This document shows, piece after piece, positions 28,913 to 41,714 of a stretch of 64,000 nt of DNA. The notes under the pieces are model-generated. The model was not told where the DNA came from. It ran no database searches and saw only the letters and a list, made by a program, of their open reading frames with translations. Every line of letters begins with the position of its first letter. Positions within the stretch are counted from its first letter, which is position 1. Position numbers and translations under genes: made by a program. This DNA is from Diogma glabrata (Eukaryota > Arthropoda > Insecta > Diptera > Cylindrotomidae): the NCBI GenBank assembly GCA_963693315.1, contig OY856186.1, positions 89,541,925 through 89,605,924 of the forward strand. The letters are read 5' to 3'.

Positions 28913-29639
28913 GCGATAGATTTGGTGAGGCTCTAATTATAGACAAATTTATTACAATAAAATTATACACAAATTTTACCATAAACAAAAAACCCGAAAT
29001 TCATAGGGTAGAGTATCCAATTTGAACATTCAAAGTGACATTTGCTATAATCTTTAAAAATCCATCACTTCAACAATTTTCTGTACTCAAAAACGTGAAT
29101 TTACCAATGTCTGATAGTTTAAAACTTTCTGGATATATCAATACAACGTAAGAGCAATGGAAATCATACCACGTAAAAGCAGGTTGGTGACGGTACCCCA
29201 TATTTTAAGGGATCAAAAACTGACAACATAATTTTTCTACCTCCTTAAAAACTGAACATGGATAAGAAATTAAGAGCAGATCAATATAGCATATAATATA
29301 CATAACTGCAACCTGATTTTCCTAAAAATGAACGATTAAAATAATATACGTAATAAAAATAGCAGCTTTAGAGCTGCATACAATGCCAACTTTCACAGCT
29401 AAATCATTCATCCGTCATACGTTCTCACCTTTGCATCTGTCTTTGCGTAGCTTAATCCTCCAAAAACAAAACAAAAACTTGTTAGATTTCATCCTGCGGT
29501 ACACAACAAAATTTCAGATAATTTTATTGCTATTTATTCAATTTAAAACTAATATTTAACTTTACAAAAATTTTAATTAATTTTACAAGATTACGTCATA
29601 TAAAATGAGTCCAAAAATTTGGGAAAGCTTTTGTGAGTG
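28913..29639. other. AT-rich sequence, nothing recognised
   Basis: No gene, RNA or repeat identified. Confidence 0.4.
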
Positions 29640-30025
29640 ATCAAAGCTGAAGTTTTGCAATTCCAAATTATTTTTCATTTTCTCTTAAAAAGACTCCTTT
29701 AAAAACTAGTTTTTTAAGTGTGTCGTGTCGAGAATGAACTCACACTCATCAGAAACACCCTTGTTTAATTCTTTGCGTCTCTATTGAAGACTGGATCTGC
29801 TAGTGAGTCACTAACAATAAGCAAACGGAGGATTGCGTGCCTGGCAGAGTTCTTATTCCGACGAACTTCAGCCATGTGTGTCCGAGAAATAATTCTCCCA
29901 GTTCAGTACAAATGATCAGATATGCACGAAAATGAAACTGTGCAGACGGAATGAAATACGCCAAATAAGTAGCAGTAGCAGGGATACGAACGACCACAGC
30001 GACTGAAAAGCGGGAATCATTACAC
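29640..30025 (-). mobile_element. SINE-like element, copy B (most complete)
   Basis: Minus strand. A GC-richer head contains TGGTGTAATGATTCC (A-box-like) and GGTCGTTCGTATCCC (B-box-like). A body follows with GGGTGTTTCTGATGAG, GTGAGTTCATTCTCG, then AAAATGAAAAATAATTTG and GAATTGCAAAACTTC. Body homologues lie at 30795-30955 (+), 41715-41890 (+) and 53430-53530 (-). The pol III boxes and short dispersed copies fit a tRNA-derived SINE. Box A to box B spacing is shorter than in tRNA, so the call stays tentative. Confidence 0.45.
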
Positions 30026-30794
30026 CAAAATAGTTACAATTATTACAATTAAAAAATATTAAATAAGGTTTCACTCACCCTATGATAACATCTGGTCCAA
30101 GTCTTCATGCCCATGTCAATCAATACGTCATCTTGACCACCTTCACTTTATTAAGCATGATCACATTACTAGTAATGCCTCTTCCAATTGCAAAGCCAAT
30201 AGACTAGGCGACAGTTAAATCATAACGCAATCAAAAATATTGCTTCCAAAAATAAAGAGGTGCTTTATGATAAAAATATTACTGCATCAAACGATTGTGC
30301 AATCAAATATTCTCACTCAAAATCCCAAAAGGTGATTGATGAAAAAATTAATGACACTTGAAACAATGATATGAAAAAATTTAATCAAAGTATTTATATG
30401 TATTTCTACATACACTTGAAACTAAGACTTGGATTAGTTTTAAAAGAAAAACTAAATGTATTCAAGGTCATCAAGAGAATGCTTTTCACCAACTGACTCA
30501 AAAATTAAAAAGTCCAAGTAAATAATATACAAAAAAATTTCATGAATCAACAACAATACAAAATTAGACAGCAAGCGAAAAAGAAGAAATATCATTGCGA
30601 GCGAAGTTGAACGAAAAAAATACATGAGAAAAAAACGATAAGTTGTATTAAATGTGATAATTCATATACAATAAAGTTGTTTAGACAAATAAATTTTAAC
30701 CGGAAAACAGCATCATAAATATGCCTTATACACTCAACCACATTGGCGATGATGAAATATATTTCAATTTTCTTTCATGTTTAGATGATTTTAG
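30026..30794. other. AT-rich sequence between inverted SINE-like copies
   Basis: Nothing coding recognised. It forms the spacer between SINE-like copy B (minus) and copy A (plus), so the pair could fold into a stem-loop. Confidence 0.4.
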
Positions 30795-30955
30795 AAATTG
30801 AACTAGGGTGTCTCTGATAAGAGTGAGTTCAATCCCGAGAAGAAACATGGAAACAAATCTTTCTAAAGGAGTTTTCTAACAGAAAATGAAAAATGATTTA
30901 CAACTTGCTATTTAAACTTTTATCAATCACAAAAGTTTTCGTAAATTAATTTTCC
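30795..30955 (+). mobile_element. SINE-like element, copy A (headless)
   Basis: GGGTGTCTCTGATAAGAGTG is followed by GAGTTCAATCCCGAG (B-box-like), CTAAAGGAGTTTTCTAAC, AGAAAATGAAAAATGATTT and ATCAATCACAAAAGTTTTC. These blocks align in order with the minus strand of copy B (GAGTTCATTCTCG, TAAAGGAGTCTTTTTAAG, ATCACTCACAAAAGCTTTC). The GC-richer head of copy B is missing. Confidence 0.5.
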
Positions 30956-32359
30956 CTTATGGTGTCTATATATAGGCATACATTGAAAATCTTGCATTTA
31001 CAGCAAAAATAATAAGCACAGTTTTTGATTGCTTTAAAAACCTTCTTCACCCTTTCAAATATTGGTACATTTATTAACTAGTAAAGTTAGACTTCAAAAG
31101 CTCATTTATTTTCATTAAAAACCAATAAAAGACCAAGAAAACTTTTTTTCCATTTCAAACAATAACAAACTTTATTTTCTTTTTTATAATGATTAATTGT
31201 TATCATAAGTAGCAAACTACAAACTAAATTTTCTCAAGACACTCGAAATTCAAAAGAAAATTGATCATCATAATGACTTTTATTTTCATCATCTTTTCAA
31301 CAATTTTCAAAAATGTCATTGTATTCATAGAATTGACCTATTTTTTTATTATTTTGCTCTTTTCATTCTTGGACTTTTGATAACAAACAAACTATCTTTT
31401 ATCTAATTTTTTATGTGTATATAAAAGAAATGGTTTTTTTATTCAATCAACTTTGACTTAGGAAGTAAACTTATGAAAACGAAATAATTTATGATATGGG
31501 AAGTAATCAAATGAAAGAAGGATTGTTGGGAACAAATTGTGGTTTCTAAGAATAAAATAAATATTTTTTGGTAATTTACACCGACAATTGAAAAAGGCCG
31601 ATGTAGCGGTATAAACTATTATTTATTTTTACAGATTTTCATGGAAATAATTCATTTATAATTCCTGCCTCATCTTATTTGATCCTTTTTTGTTTTTATG
31701 TGACCATTCAAATAAAACAATTACCAATCGATCGCCCTAAGGAAACAGAAATAAACTTTTATAGGCAAATACAAAACCAATTTAAATGGAAAAATTGTTG
31801 AAAAGGATCATGAAAAATACCAAATGTTAAAGAGTTGTAAAGTCTGAGAAGGTAGAAAACGTTTCTTCATATTTGATTTAGATAATTGACGTTTGATTTG
31901 TATATCTCATATCTGAATAGAAGGATATTTTCTGAAATCAACCATTGGCGAAATTCCTGCATAGGATGTAAATGCCAGATTGCGAGAGAGAGAAAAATAT
32001 GGTACGAAGAAATCTACATAGAGTTTCTGAAATAGATGGAATATACGGATGATGGATGCCCCATGGGTGATTTAAAGGTTGTATTACTTGATCTGTTGTA
32101 ATGTTTTGGGACTCCATACTTTAAAAAAGTAAAAACGGTATCCTATTGCTGAGACTTTGGTGTCCATCTGAATTTCTACATAATCGATTTTCTCACAAAC
32201 TATAAGTGCTATCAACTTTCTAAAGTTATAAAATGTATTTATCTATGTCTAACTAAATACCAAAAAATTGCAAACATTTGATTTTTATCTACTTTTATAG
32301 ACATAGATAAAGAGATAGTAAAACAAAAGTTGTTTGAAGTGAAAATTTCTTAAGGCGCG
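30956..32359. other. AT-rich sequence, nothing recognised
   Basis: No gene or repeat recognised. A 5' LTR for the gypsy relic might be expected near the right edge but could not be delimited. Confidence 0.4.
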
Positions 32360-33377
32360 ATGAAACAGGACGTCCAAGGGAAGCAATGTATTCAATCCCT
32401 ATTACAGACTAGTTAGTTTAAACCCCCTGATAGGTCAACACCAACAGCCATGGAGACCCTGACAGAGGTACTAACTTAACATAAAGCACTACCGCGGCAA
32501 AGACAAGAGCCATTAAGAGTGTCACATTATCAACAATCGAGTCCAGTCGTTATGACTCAATTTAGGTCTCTTCTCTTCACTTGCGATAGTCATTCACTAG
32601 ATGTTCATGAATTCATACATCGAGTGGAGCGGCTGTCAAGAGAGATCGGGTGAACTACGGTCAATTGCTTCCCGATACCTAAAATCTCAGAAGTTAACTC
32701 ATGAACATCAGAGAGTAGCTTACATAATATTAAGAGAGCGACTACTGAGAATTATTGGTGCCCTCACTGATACCAAAGTGGTCTTATGAGTTCCTTTAAC
32801 CGTAAACAGAAGAAAAAAAAACAAAATATTCAAAAAATTGTTTGTGGAGATTGGGACATTGGATCGTCGGTTGGTTTTTTCTTTCTCTGAAACGTTGATG
32901 TTCGAGATTGCCAGGGAAAGTTCGGACATTGTGTCAGGAGTTCAAAAGACCAACACCAACTAGAACATCAGAGGGTCTGCGAATCATTGAACTATATCAT
33001 ATGAATGGTTGTGCAGATGAACCAGAACCGTCTTCATATTTGGAAGCTTACGATTCCAGATCGATTCTTGTACCGTAAGGACCCATTATGTCTTATCCAA
33101 CTACTAAGCCTAGGCCATCAAGATCTACTGATAATATCATCTGTTTTAAATGTCGAGTAATTGGACATCGTGCTTCCGATTGTCTTCAAAAATAAGTTCA
33201 GTTATATTACTGGAAGTGTGGCTAGCCCGATGTGATTTTTTAAAATTGTCCTGCTTATCATCCAGATCTAAATTTAAACTACAGAGTGGGAGTACGGCTG
33301 TACATTTGGGTGGGAATACTAAAGCCGCCAGAATCCAAACGAGGATCATGTCTACTCAATTGCCGAATCAAACCTTA
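32360..33377 (+). pseudogene. Ty3/gypsy relic: gag with one zinc knuckle
   Basis: Decayed Gag region of an LTR retrotransposon. In shifting frames I read a capsid-like block near 32580-32650 (DVHEFIHRVERLSREIG), a later block near 32965-33060 (LRIIELYHMNGC, then an S/Y-rich linker), and a clear CCHC knuckle at 33142-33183 (C-x2-C-x4-H-x4-C: C, FK, C, RVIG, H, RASD, C). Gag of this type packages the element RNA. Stops and frameshifts separate the blocks, so no protein is made. It is immediately upstream of protease and RT relics in the same orientation, which fixes the assignment. Confidence 0.7.
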
Positions 33378-34035
33378 CTTAACAGCATTTATCAATTAAC
33401 GTTTTTGTAAAAACATTTTAGGACTTTTGAATAGTGGAGCATCTATTAGTATTTTAGGAAAAAATTCTCAAAATCACTAAAGTTGATGCGGATTGATTAG
33501 AACTCGATATTAACTCGATGCGGATGCTCCAATGAATAAAATAGTAAGATATGTCGATGTACCTATATCTCTGAATGTGTCCATTAAACAAATGCGATTT
33601 CATATTAGGCATCAACCCGGCTTTTGATAGCTCAATTTAGTTTAGTATAACCTATTTTCAGCGCTTTCAAAGCTGTCGACGTTATTTGAAGTTGCATAAA
33701 TTGCTCGCAAAAGCTTATGTTTCATTGATTATTTCAAGTATTAGGGATCCTCAGTCGCATTTATCAATTAACATTTTTGTAAAAACATTTTACGACTTTT
33801 GGGTAGTCCTCTATTAGTATTTTGTGAATGAATTCCTTGGAGTTGTTATAATTTGTCAGAATTTCTTGTTGCAAGCTCACCTCGTGCTTCCGTACGGCAT
33901 CCGCCGTACAATCAATAAAATTGTAGGATATGTCGATGTACCTATCACTCTGAATGTCTCCATTAAAGAAATGCGGGTCCATATTGTTCATGGTTTACGT
34001 GAAGAGCACTACGTGGGCATCTATTTCTGGTAGGC
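33378..34035 (+). pseudogene. Ty3/gypsy relic: aspartic protease, tandemly duplicated
   Basis: Two partial copies of the protease region lie ~372-379 bp apart. Copy 1 (33378-33610) has LLNSGASISILG, where the active-site Asp of the family D-[ST]-G-A motif reads Asn, followed by VRYVDVPISLNVSIKQMRF. Copy 2 (33755-34035) has lost the SGA motif but keeps IVGYVDVPITLNVSIKEMRV and a terminal VGIYFW resembling the GIDFW end of gypsy proteases. The duplication is internal to the relic and arose after or during decay. In live elements this enzyme matures Gag-Pol. Confidence 0.65.
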
Positions 34036-34109
34036 TTATGTTGTCATCCTTCCATTTGTCAGTAAGTCAAAATACATTATCTCACCTCTGACTACCTACA
34101 ATAACTGGC

Positions 34110-35370
34110 AAAGATCAAGGATTCTTTTCCGTTTTTTGAGGTTTCTGGTCTCGAAAAGACTTCTTTTGTTGAACATGTCATCGATGCTGGTCTAAATATC
34201 CCTGTTTTTAACAGATGCTGAACTTGACCGAATGCTTCAAATGGACTTAGTTGAAGATTCAGATCCTGGTGCTCGCTAGTAGTGTTAATTCAAAAGACTT
34301 CTCGAAAAAACAGGTTATGCTTAGAGTCCCATCTTGTTAATTGTTATTCTGACCAAGCAGTACGCTAACCCCCTTCCCTTTATCGATGGCTTATTATGTC
34401 ATCTAAGTAGTACGAAGTACATCTAAAGTATTGAACTCAAAGATGCTTTCTGACAAATTCCTTTGACGGAAACATCCAGAAATAAAACAGTCTTCACAAT
34501 GCCCTGAAGACCATTTTATCAGTTAAAGGTTATGTCTTTTGGTGTGTACAATCCTCTCCAGACAATGAGTCGGTAGATGTATAGTGTGGTTTCTCACCAG
34601 TATCACCAGCATATATTCGTCTATTTGAATGAGTTATTGGTGGTCTCTTCAACGTTCTAGGAGCATTTGGAATTGCTATCTAAAGTCTACGAAATGTTAG
34701 AGGTGGCTGGGTTGACAAAATATCTTGATAAAAGTCAGATCGTTTTAAATGAAGTATGCTATTAAGGTTTTCTATTTGGTGAAAATGGCCTTAAAACTGA
34801 TATTGAAATGGTAGCACAGTTACTAAATAACCAGCGCCAACTAACGTGAAGCAGATGTGTCGTCTTCTGGGTATGGCGTGATGGTACCAGCGATTCATCT
34901 TCAACTATACGAGTGTTGTAACGTCTATAGCCGATCTATTAAAGAAAGGTCTAAAGAAGCTAAGTTTTACTTATGAAGACCAATTAGCTTTTGAGAATCT
35001 GAAGACTCTTGACTTCAGCTGCAGTTCTAATTTATCCAAACTATGGTAAAGATTTCTTCAGCCGGTGTGATGCTAGTCTGACGACCCCTGTCAGTATTGT
35101 GTAGTGTTATGTATCATGTAGATAATGAAAGAAAAAGTGTCCGATAGCCTTCATGCCAAAAATTGAATAAAGCTTAACGAGAATATTCGGTTTCAAAACT
35201 TGAGTGTCGTGTGGCAATTCTGAATGTGAAGTAATCCAGGGTGTATGTTCAGGATCACAAATTTACAGCTGTGACTCACTACTTGAGTTTGAAGTGGCTT
35301 TTGTCAGAGAAAAACTTAAGTGACCGACTGGCTAGGTGGATCCTAAAGCTCTAACATATGAACTTTACAA
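34110..35370 (+). pseudogene. Ty3/gypsy relic: reverse transcriptase and RNase H
   Basis: The frame can be followed across many stops. A linker block FEVSGLEKTSFVEHVIDAG lies near 34135. Next come LDRMLQMDLVEDSDPGAR, PLPFIDGLLCHL, then LKDAF, QIPLTE, KTVFTMP, FYQLKVMSFGVYNPLQTMSR, and at about 34610 FVYLNELLVVSS, where the catalytic YLDD reads YLNE. After this come HLELLSKVYEMLEVAGLT, LLKKGLKKLSFTYEDQLAFE and an RNase H end LSLKWLLSEKNLSDRLARW (about 35290-35345). Order and spacing match Metaviridae Pol. Several stops (TGA, TAG, TAA) interrupt it and the RT active site is changed, so it is inactive. Confidence 0.8.
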
Positions 35371-35379
35371 TTATTCGCC

Positions 35380-36480
35380 AATAGAAGATCTTAAACATAG
35401 TCCCTAATGCTGGATCTCCTCGCTATGACAACACACAGGAAGAATTTGCCGAAACACTAACATATCACTTAAAGGATATAAAACTTGGTGATGAAGGTTA
35501 TCAACACAAGGACTACACGGGAGTAATAGCAAGCATTTAGATGGCAAGCCTATTATCCATGTAGAACTAAAACTAGATGCAATACCACACGATTTGCTTT
35601 TGTGGAAGCTCTGGCTACCAAAACTTATGAATTTAACAACGATCAAGAGACATCATGATGATAGTCCTGGCTGCCTATTGAGTTGTAAAGAAGATATTGG
35701 ATGTGTTTTGATGTCTATACTATTGGCCTGTCATGGCGTCACAACTATTTTGTGTCTTGTGATATTTGCAAAAACAAAAAGGTTTCAAACCAGATTTTCG
35801 TCCTTCGGTGCAATATTAGTTCGTAACTTAACGAACACAACCATAATGGTACACAGTCGCTGAGTAAATCATTTCAGAGTTTATTATTGGATTTTCATAT
35901 TCAACATTTTAGAACTGGATCTTACAGTCTTCAGAGTAAAGCTTCAGAAATGGTGAATGGAACGGTCCTCGCTGCCATTCGCGCGTATGTGATGGGTCAA
36001 CACACTACATGAGATTCTCATCTATAGAGGAGATATATTATGCTTTGCAAGCCAATATAGATGATTCCATTCAATGCGCTTGGTATATAACATGTTGTTT
36101 GGACAACATCTGATCTCAAATGGAAATACGTATCGAATTCTGAAATCTCTGAAATTGCATTCGACAGATCACAACATCAATATAATCTGCGAACTCGAAT
36201 AAGGACGTCTTTAGCTCAACAGCGTGTCTTCGTGCGGCAACAACATTGTCCAATTCTCCGCAAAACAAGCACAAACATTTATGCAGGAAATTAATGAATT
36301 CAAGATTGACAACGTACTCTATGAATGTAAAAATCGAGATTGTAAAAACACCGAGGTTCATCATGCTAACGATATTAAAGCGAAATCTTTCTGTATTACT
36401 TCCTATATTTTCTTCGTGTCTTTTCCGTTCATTGGAACTCAATCTGCATCTGAACTAGATCAGGGATCTTACAATACTGA
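35380..36480 (+). pseudogene. Ty3/gypsy relic: integrase
   Basis: Pieces of integrase continue the pol relic. A CDICKNKKVSNQIFR block near 35755 corresponds to the CC pair of the HHCC zinc domain and its linker. A FGQHLISNGNTYRILKSLKL block lies near 36095-36160. In another frame QYNLRTRIRTSLAQQRVFVR lies at about 36178-36240, followed by a C-terminal YECKNRDCKNTEVHHANDIK piece near 36320-36385 resembling the end of gypsy integrases. The DDE core is too decayed to place residues. Integrase would insert the cDNA; this copy cannot. Confidence 0.7.
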
Positions 36481-36730
36481 TGCAAATCAATGACTGTGAA
36501 TCCCAGCGTTCCGTGACAGTCTTGTTTTAAATTTGGCGTGAGATTAACTTTCCATCTGTTTATTAGTTTCTGTTTGATTACTGACCCCAGATAATTGTGT
36601 TATTTAAGCTGATTCAGTGCTTTCTAGAAACTTTGTCATGTTGTCGTTTTCTCTGAATTAAATTTCTAGTAACAAATGTTTTACCTTATTATTTGTATTT
36701 AACTCAGTTGGTTGTAACGACATATTTTTG
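36481..36730 (+). repeat. Possible 3' LTR remnant of the gypsy relic
   Basis: Directly after the integrase relic the sequence becomes non-coding. It contains GTTATTTAAGCTGATTCAG (TATA-like), CTCTGAATTAAATTTC (poly-A-signal-like) and CTCAGTTGGTTGTAACGACA (LTR-end-like). No matching 5' LTR was found upstream, so this is only suggested by position and composition. Confidence 0.3.
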
Positions 36731-37231
36731 TTAAAGTAAAATAATTTTTAATCCAAACCTACTGTTTAATGAAAGTGAAATAGGAACAACTTAAAAAAAA
36801 AAGGAAAGAGAAAAAGATGTATCGTAGTTGAAATGGGCAATCAAATAAAAAAACAAAATACACTTTAATTTTATCTTTTGACATATCAAATGATATTTTC
36901 GACTTAAAGATAGATAGTCTAATAGGCAGACTACTCATCAGATTACTGGTCGTGTGTGCTTTTAAGTAATTTAAAGTTAAACATTAAGAATTATTATAAA
37001 AATATCGAATCTTTGTGAAACATGTGTTAACTAACTAATCTATTTAGTTATTCATATTTACTTGTCTGTTTAAATTTAACTACTTTGGCAGAACAAAATA
37101 ATAATGAAATAAAAAGTACAGTTCAGAAGTATTTTGAAAATAAATAATATAGCAGTATTTTCAATTTTGGTCAAAACTCTTGAATAATGGAAATAATAAC
37201 CTCGTGATGTAATCAACCAGTAATTGGCGTT

Positions 37232-37365
37232 CAGGAAGAGGAAATTATATTGCAGAAATTTGAGGTAGAAAGAAGGAATTATAATGCAGGAATTTGTGGT
37301 TGGAGGAAGGAATTATATTGCAGGAATGGGGATTTTGGTTGAATGAAGGAATTGTATTAACAGGA
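37232..37365. repeat. Minisatellite, ~35-40 bp unit, about four copies
   Basis: GAAGGAATTATATTGCAGGA-like units recur at about 37237, 37274, 37311 and 37344 with intervening TTGTGGTTGGAG-type sequence. Copies are imperfect. Confidence 0.75.
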
Positions 37366-40300
37366 ATTAGCGAAAATGGAAAAGAAAATATGTTGAATGA
37401 AAAAGGAAAAGCTGTGAGATTATTACTAATTTTTTTTATTGTATTCCTTTTTTTTTTATTTTAGACCCTAAAAGTTTTTTTTTGTTTGGTGATGTAAAGT
37501 CGTGTTTTTTCAATTTAGAGATTCCCAAACCGGGCGTATTTTTCTTGTTATATAATTATTGTTGTATAAAATCCCGGTATAACAATTTGGTGCAGAAAAA
37601 GGTACCATAACAAATACATTTAATACAATTTAATGGTGAATCACTTTCAAATGTTTTCAATTATTTATAAAAATTCATGTCGTCTATCGTCTAATATGTT
37701 TAAATAAAACATTAAAATTTATTCACAAAACCAATAAAAATTTGCTAAATGTCTAAAACTTCAATCATTTAAAACACATTAAATGAATTGTTAAATAACA
37801 TTGAATGGCGAAAATTCATTCAATTTCTTGTTTGTTTAGATGAATTTGCAAATATATTTTTTCCTGCGTGAGTTATAGCTTTATACAAAGCGATGATATT
37901 ATCTCTCTAGTTCCAAGTCATTATTTTTAGACCCTTGGAATAGGACTTACACTGTACAGTCCTACCCTTCAATTCGGTAGTCTGATCCTTTTTTTACTTC
38001 ATTTCCTCAAAAACATTTTTGTACATTGTTACGATAAGATGTGCTGATTTGTTAATAGAGCGAAAGATGTAGATCTTTACTATAATGCGTTAAACGTTGG
38101 TTATTTGCGGTAAACAAATAAGAACGTCTTTGATAAGCATATATGGATAAAGATGATCACCTGACAACTAACACTTATATTCTAAGAAGTTGTCTTCAAT
38201 ACAAATTCAAACGAACGAAACCTATATAAATTCAAATAAATCATAAACTTGAAGTATCATTTCGTAAGTTCAATTATTTTCTTGTTGATTCTAGCCCTTA
38301 TTCTAAGCACACGAACAATTCAGCCTAGCAACAACAACAAAAAACGAAACACACGTAAGGAAAACGATCAGACATAATATAATATATTAAAACAAAGAAA
38401 ATTGAAAAATTATATATTTATAACAAAATTGTTGCGTGACCATGTCTGATACATTATAACTTATAGGCTATGAAATTTTATATTTTTTTGCAAATTTGTG
38501 AAAAATCAATGAATTATTCATGTTCCTATCATGCTGTGTGTTGATCTAATCAACAAAAACGTATCCAAAAACAACGAAAACAGAATTAGATTTTTTTTAT
38601 TCCCAATGTTTATGGGCTTGGTTTGTTTGTTTTGATTTGATTTATTGAATGATTTTGGTTTTTTATCAATAATAACAGAATTATAATGAATATAAATAGA
38701 ATTTCCTTTTGAAAATTAGAATGTTTTTCGTTCTTACTGAATAAGACTAAAAACTGCATTCAGCTAATTGAATAAATTTGTTCATTAACGACATAACCAC
38801 ATAACCATAAATCATTCCTTCTCGAAACGATGTTCAAAATTAATTATTTGAGTAACCAATACCTTTCCTACTGTGAGCTTTTGTGTAAGTAAAACAAAAA
38901 CACACAGAACGTCCAAACAGGAACAAAAACATAATAAGGAAAAATTTTATTATGAAATTGAAGAAATGAAATAAATTTTGGGTCATTTTCTGACCAATTT
39001 CGATCCTTTATTTTTTCGATTATTCTTTCGAGTGAATAGTCATAGCTACGAGTATATGTTAAATTTCTTGTGCGTATAAATGGGTATAGTATACACATAT
39101 ACGAGAAGCGGTTAAATTACGTGAATAAAACTCATTAATTTATGTCTTTTCAACCAAAAACCACAACCACAGCACACACCACTGAGAAAGGAAAACCAAC
39201 CAGTAAAGTAATAAAAATTGGATTTAATGAAAATTTTGTTTTTAGAAAAAAATTAAATTGCAGGTAAGAAAAGAAACGGAACTTTTTTTTGTTGGTTTAT
39301 TGTTGTGATGATTGTTATCTGGATGATAAAAGTGATTACAAACCTATGATAGGTTCAGGCTTTAGAATTATGTTTAACATTTTACTTATTTTTGAAATTA
39401 GTTCTATTTGACGTTATTTTTATTGAAATAAGTTCATACGTTAGTATGGAAAGTCTTCGAAAACCACTTCTACTTTGCATTGTATGGTTATGTAATGAAG
39501 CAGATTGATTGACAGAAAATCACAAACCGCTCAAATTTCATCGGATGGCAACATGTATTAATAATTCAAGATTTTGTTTGAATATATATTTTAACATATA
39601 AAAGGGTTTTAGCAGAATAATTCACTTGAAGGTTTTTGGGCGCAATTGAACTCAATTCGAAAGCATTCGAAAGCACTAAAAAACATAACTTCATCGGTTC
39701 ATAGTTACAAAATTTCCCCGCTGGGGTTATTTAAAGATTAGATGATACTATAATGAGTTATTACAGAAATATAGACTGCTTTTGAATCATTTCGACCAGA
39801 TTTTTAATGAAACGCATTTTTGATTGAATATAGATGAGTTCAAGCAATTAAAAAAACAGGAAACTATAAATTAACAATTTGACTGTTGTAAAGCAAATAT
39901 TTGATAGAAAACAAGAGTTTTCTCTTCTGCTGTACTCTCCGTGTCTATTTGATCGAGGCTAATAAATTTTTCTCATTATAATTAGATCGAAATTGTATGT
40001 TGAGGGCAAAACTATTTAGTCAATCCTTTACATGAACTACATGGGATAGGTTTTTTTTATTCAAAGTTATGCATGTTTAGTGTTAATCATAATAAAGTAT
40101 AGATTAACGTCTTTGAATATCCGAAGGTACCATGCTAACTGGTTAAACTAGAATAATCATATTGATGATAAGGTAAAGTCACAATAAATTTGTAGTCATA
40201 TTATCAAAATAATTTTGCTTATGTGGTTTGTGCTCGAATCAGAAGAGATTAATTACAATTTTTGGAAATTGATATTAGTTTACAGCTATCGGTCCATTTA

Positions 40301-40673
40301 GCAAGGATTCAAAGAGCTCTGTAGATTCAATCTGTGAGAGCACCAGGAGATTTTTTTGCAACATGTTCATTTATGACATACTTCCAAAAAAGCGGTGATA
40401 GTACAACACATTGTGATATGTTTTTTATTTTAAACTTGTTAGTGGAGTAGAAATTCAACACGATTGGCTATGATACATATCCTCATATAAGCAGAGGTTC
40501 TTCCTTGGACGTATAAGGGAGTGCATAAAGCCATCATAAAGCCTGTACACTATAAAAATTTATCACCGATTCCACCAGTTTTTCCCAACCCTGAATAGCT
40601 TTGGAAGCGACTGCAATCGTAAGAAATGATTCAAATTGCTTCCAAGTATATACAAGCTGCTTGCACTCAGAGA
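37366..40673. other. AT-rich sequence, no gene recognised
   Basis: About 3.3 kb with only short frames. No domain, RNA gene or repeat shared with other parts of the window was recognised. Confidence 0.45.
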
Positions 40674-41522
40674 AGTATGTATGTAAAATCAACAAAAATC
40701 TCTGTTGATTCAACATACATTTCGATCGATTTTGATCCTACAAATTGTTCGTTAAATTCTACAACTCGTGTCTGTTGATTTAATTTTACCATCAATTTTC
40801 AAAGGACAGTAAGTAAATTAAACGTACACGTTTGTTGATAATTACGAACAAAATACACAATCTGACTGTTAAAATAACGTACGCGTTTGTTGAAGTATTT
40901 TATCAAATATATTAGTATTTTATCAAATCAAAGAAGCATCTAATCGGTGTGGGTTTTGTGATTGCATAAAACATTCATAATCCAGTGAAGTTTTGGAATT
41001 TTGATTTAAAATGTATTATGTATTACTAAATGTAAAAATTCTAAATAATTTTTTAGTACCTTCTATTTTAGACTTAAATTCATATTTACTTTTAAATTTT
41101 AATTAAATAATTAATTAAAAACGTTAAAATATCTCAATATTGCATTTAATTTATTGCACACAATTCACTTGATACATTGCCTGACATATTTAATTTTAAA
41201 ATCTGAGTTTTTATTTTACACAATTTAATTTGTATAAACTTCACTCATTACAACAAAATTAAAGCTAACAAATACAGAAAATATGGCTACTACTCTGCAT
41301 TCGGAAAATGTTTTCATTGTTTGTTTTCATTTGTTTTATTCAACAATGAAAATCATCGTACAGTTCGTAAATGTCATTAAAAATATTTAACAAACATGTT
41401 TGTTAAAAATAAGAAATTAACAGATATGTCCTTTGAAACACTCCAATTCAAACAACATGTCGTTTAAATAAATTTGACAGACAAATATTTGTTGAATTTA
41501 ACTACATATTTTTTGGAGTGTC
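40674..41522. mobile_element. Probable MITE (~850 bp) with imperfect TIRs
   Basis: The left end CACTCAGAGAAGTATGTATG, followed by AAAATCAACAAAAATCTCTG, corresponds to the reverse complement of the right end: CACTCCAAAAAATATGTAG, then TTAAATTCAACAAATATTTG. Both sides also carry TTTCAAAGGACA (40797 and, inverted, 41428). The interior is AT-rich with repeated GTTTGTTGA motifs. No coding sequence; TSD not determined. Confidence 0.6.
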
Positions 41523-41714
41523 TTTTTCATTTTAGTCTTAGAAGACCTGCAGTAACCAAAAAATAAATGTTTTTCGGGCACAATCCAGATTAGTAATCTG
41601 TTGACATGAAGCTGGAGTTTTTTTGGTTCATTTAAGACCAATTACAGGTTATTATATTGAGAATTATTAATTTCTTAAACACTACTATATGTAAATTCGT
41701 AGGAAAAGATGGCA

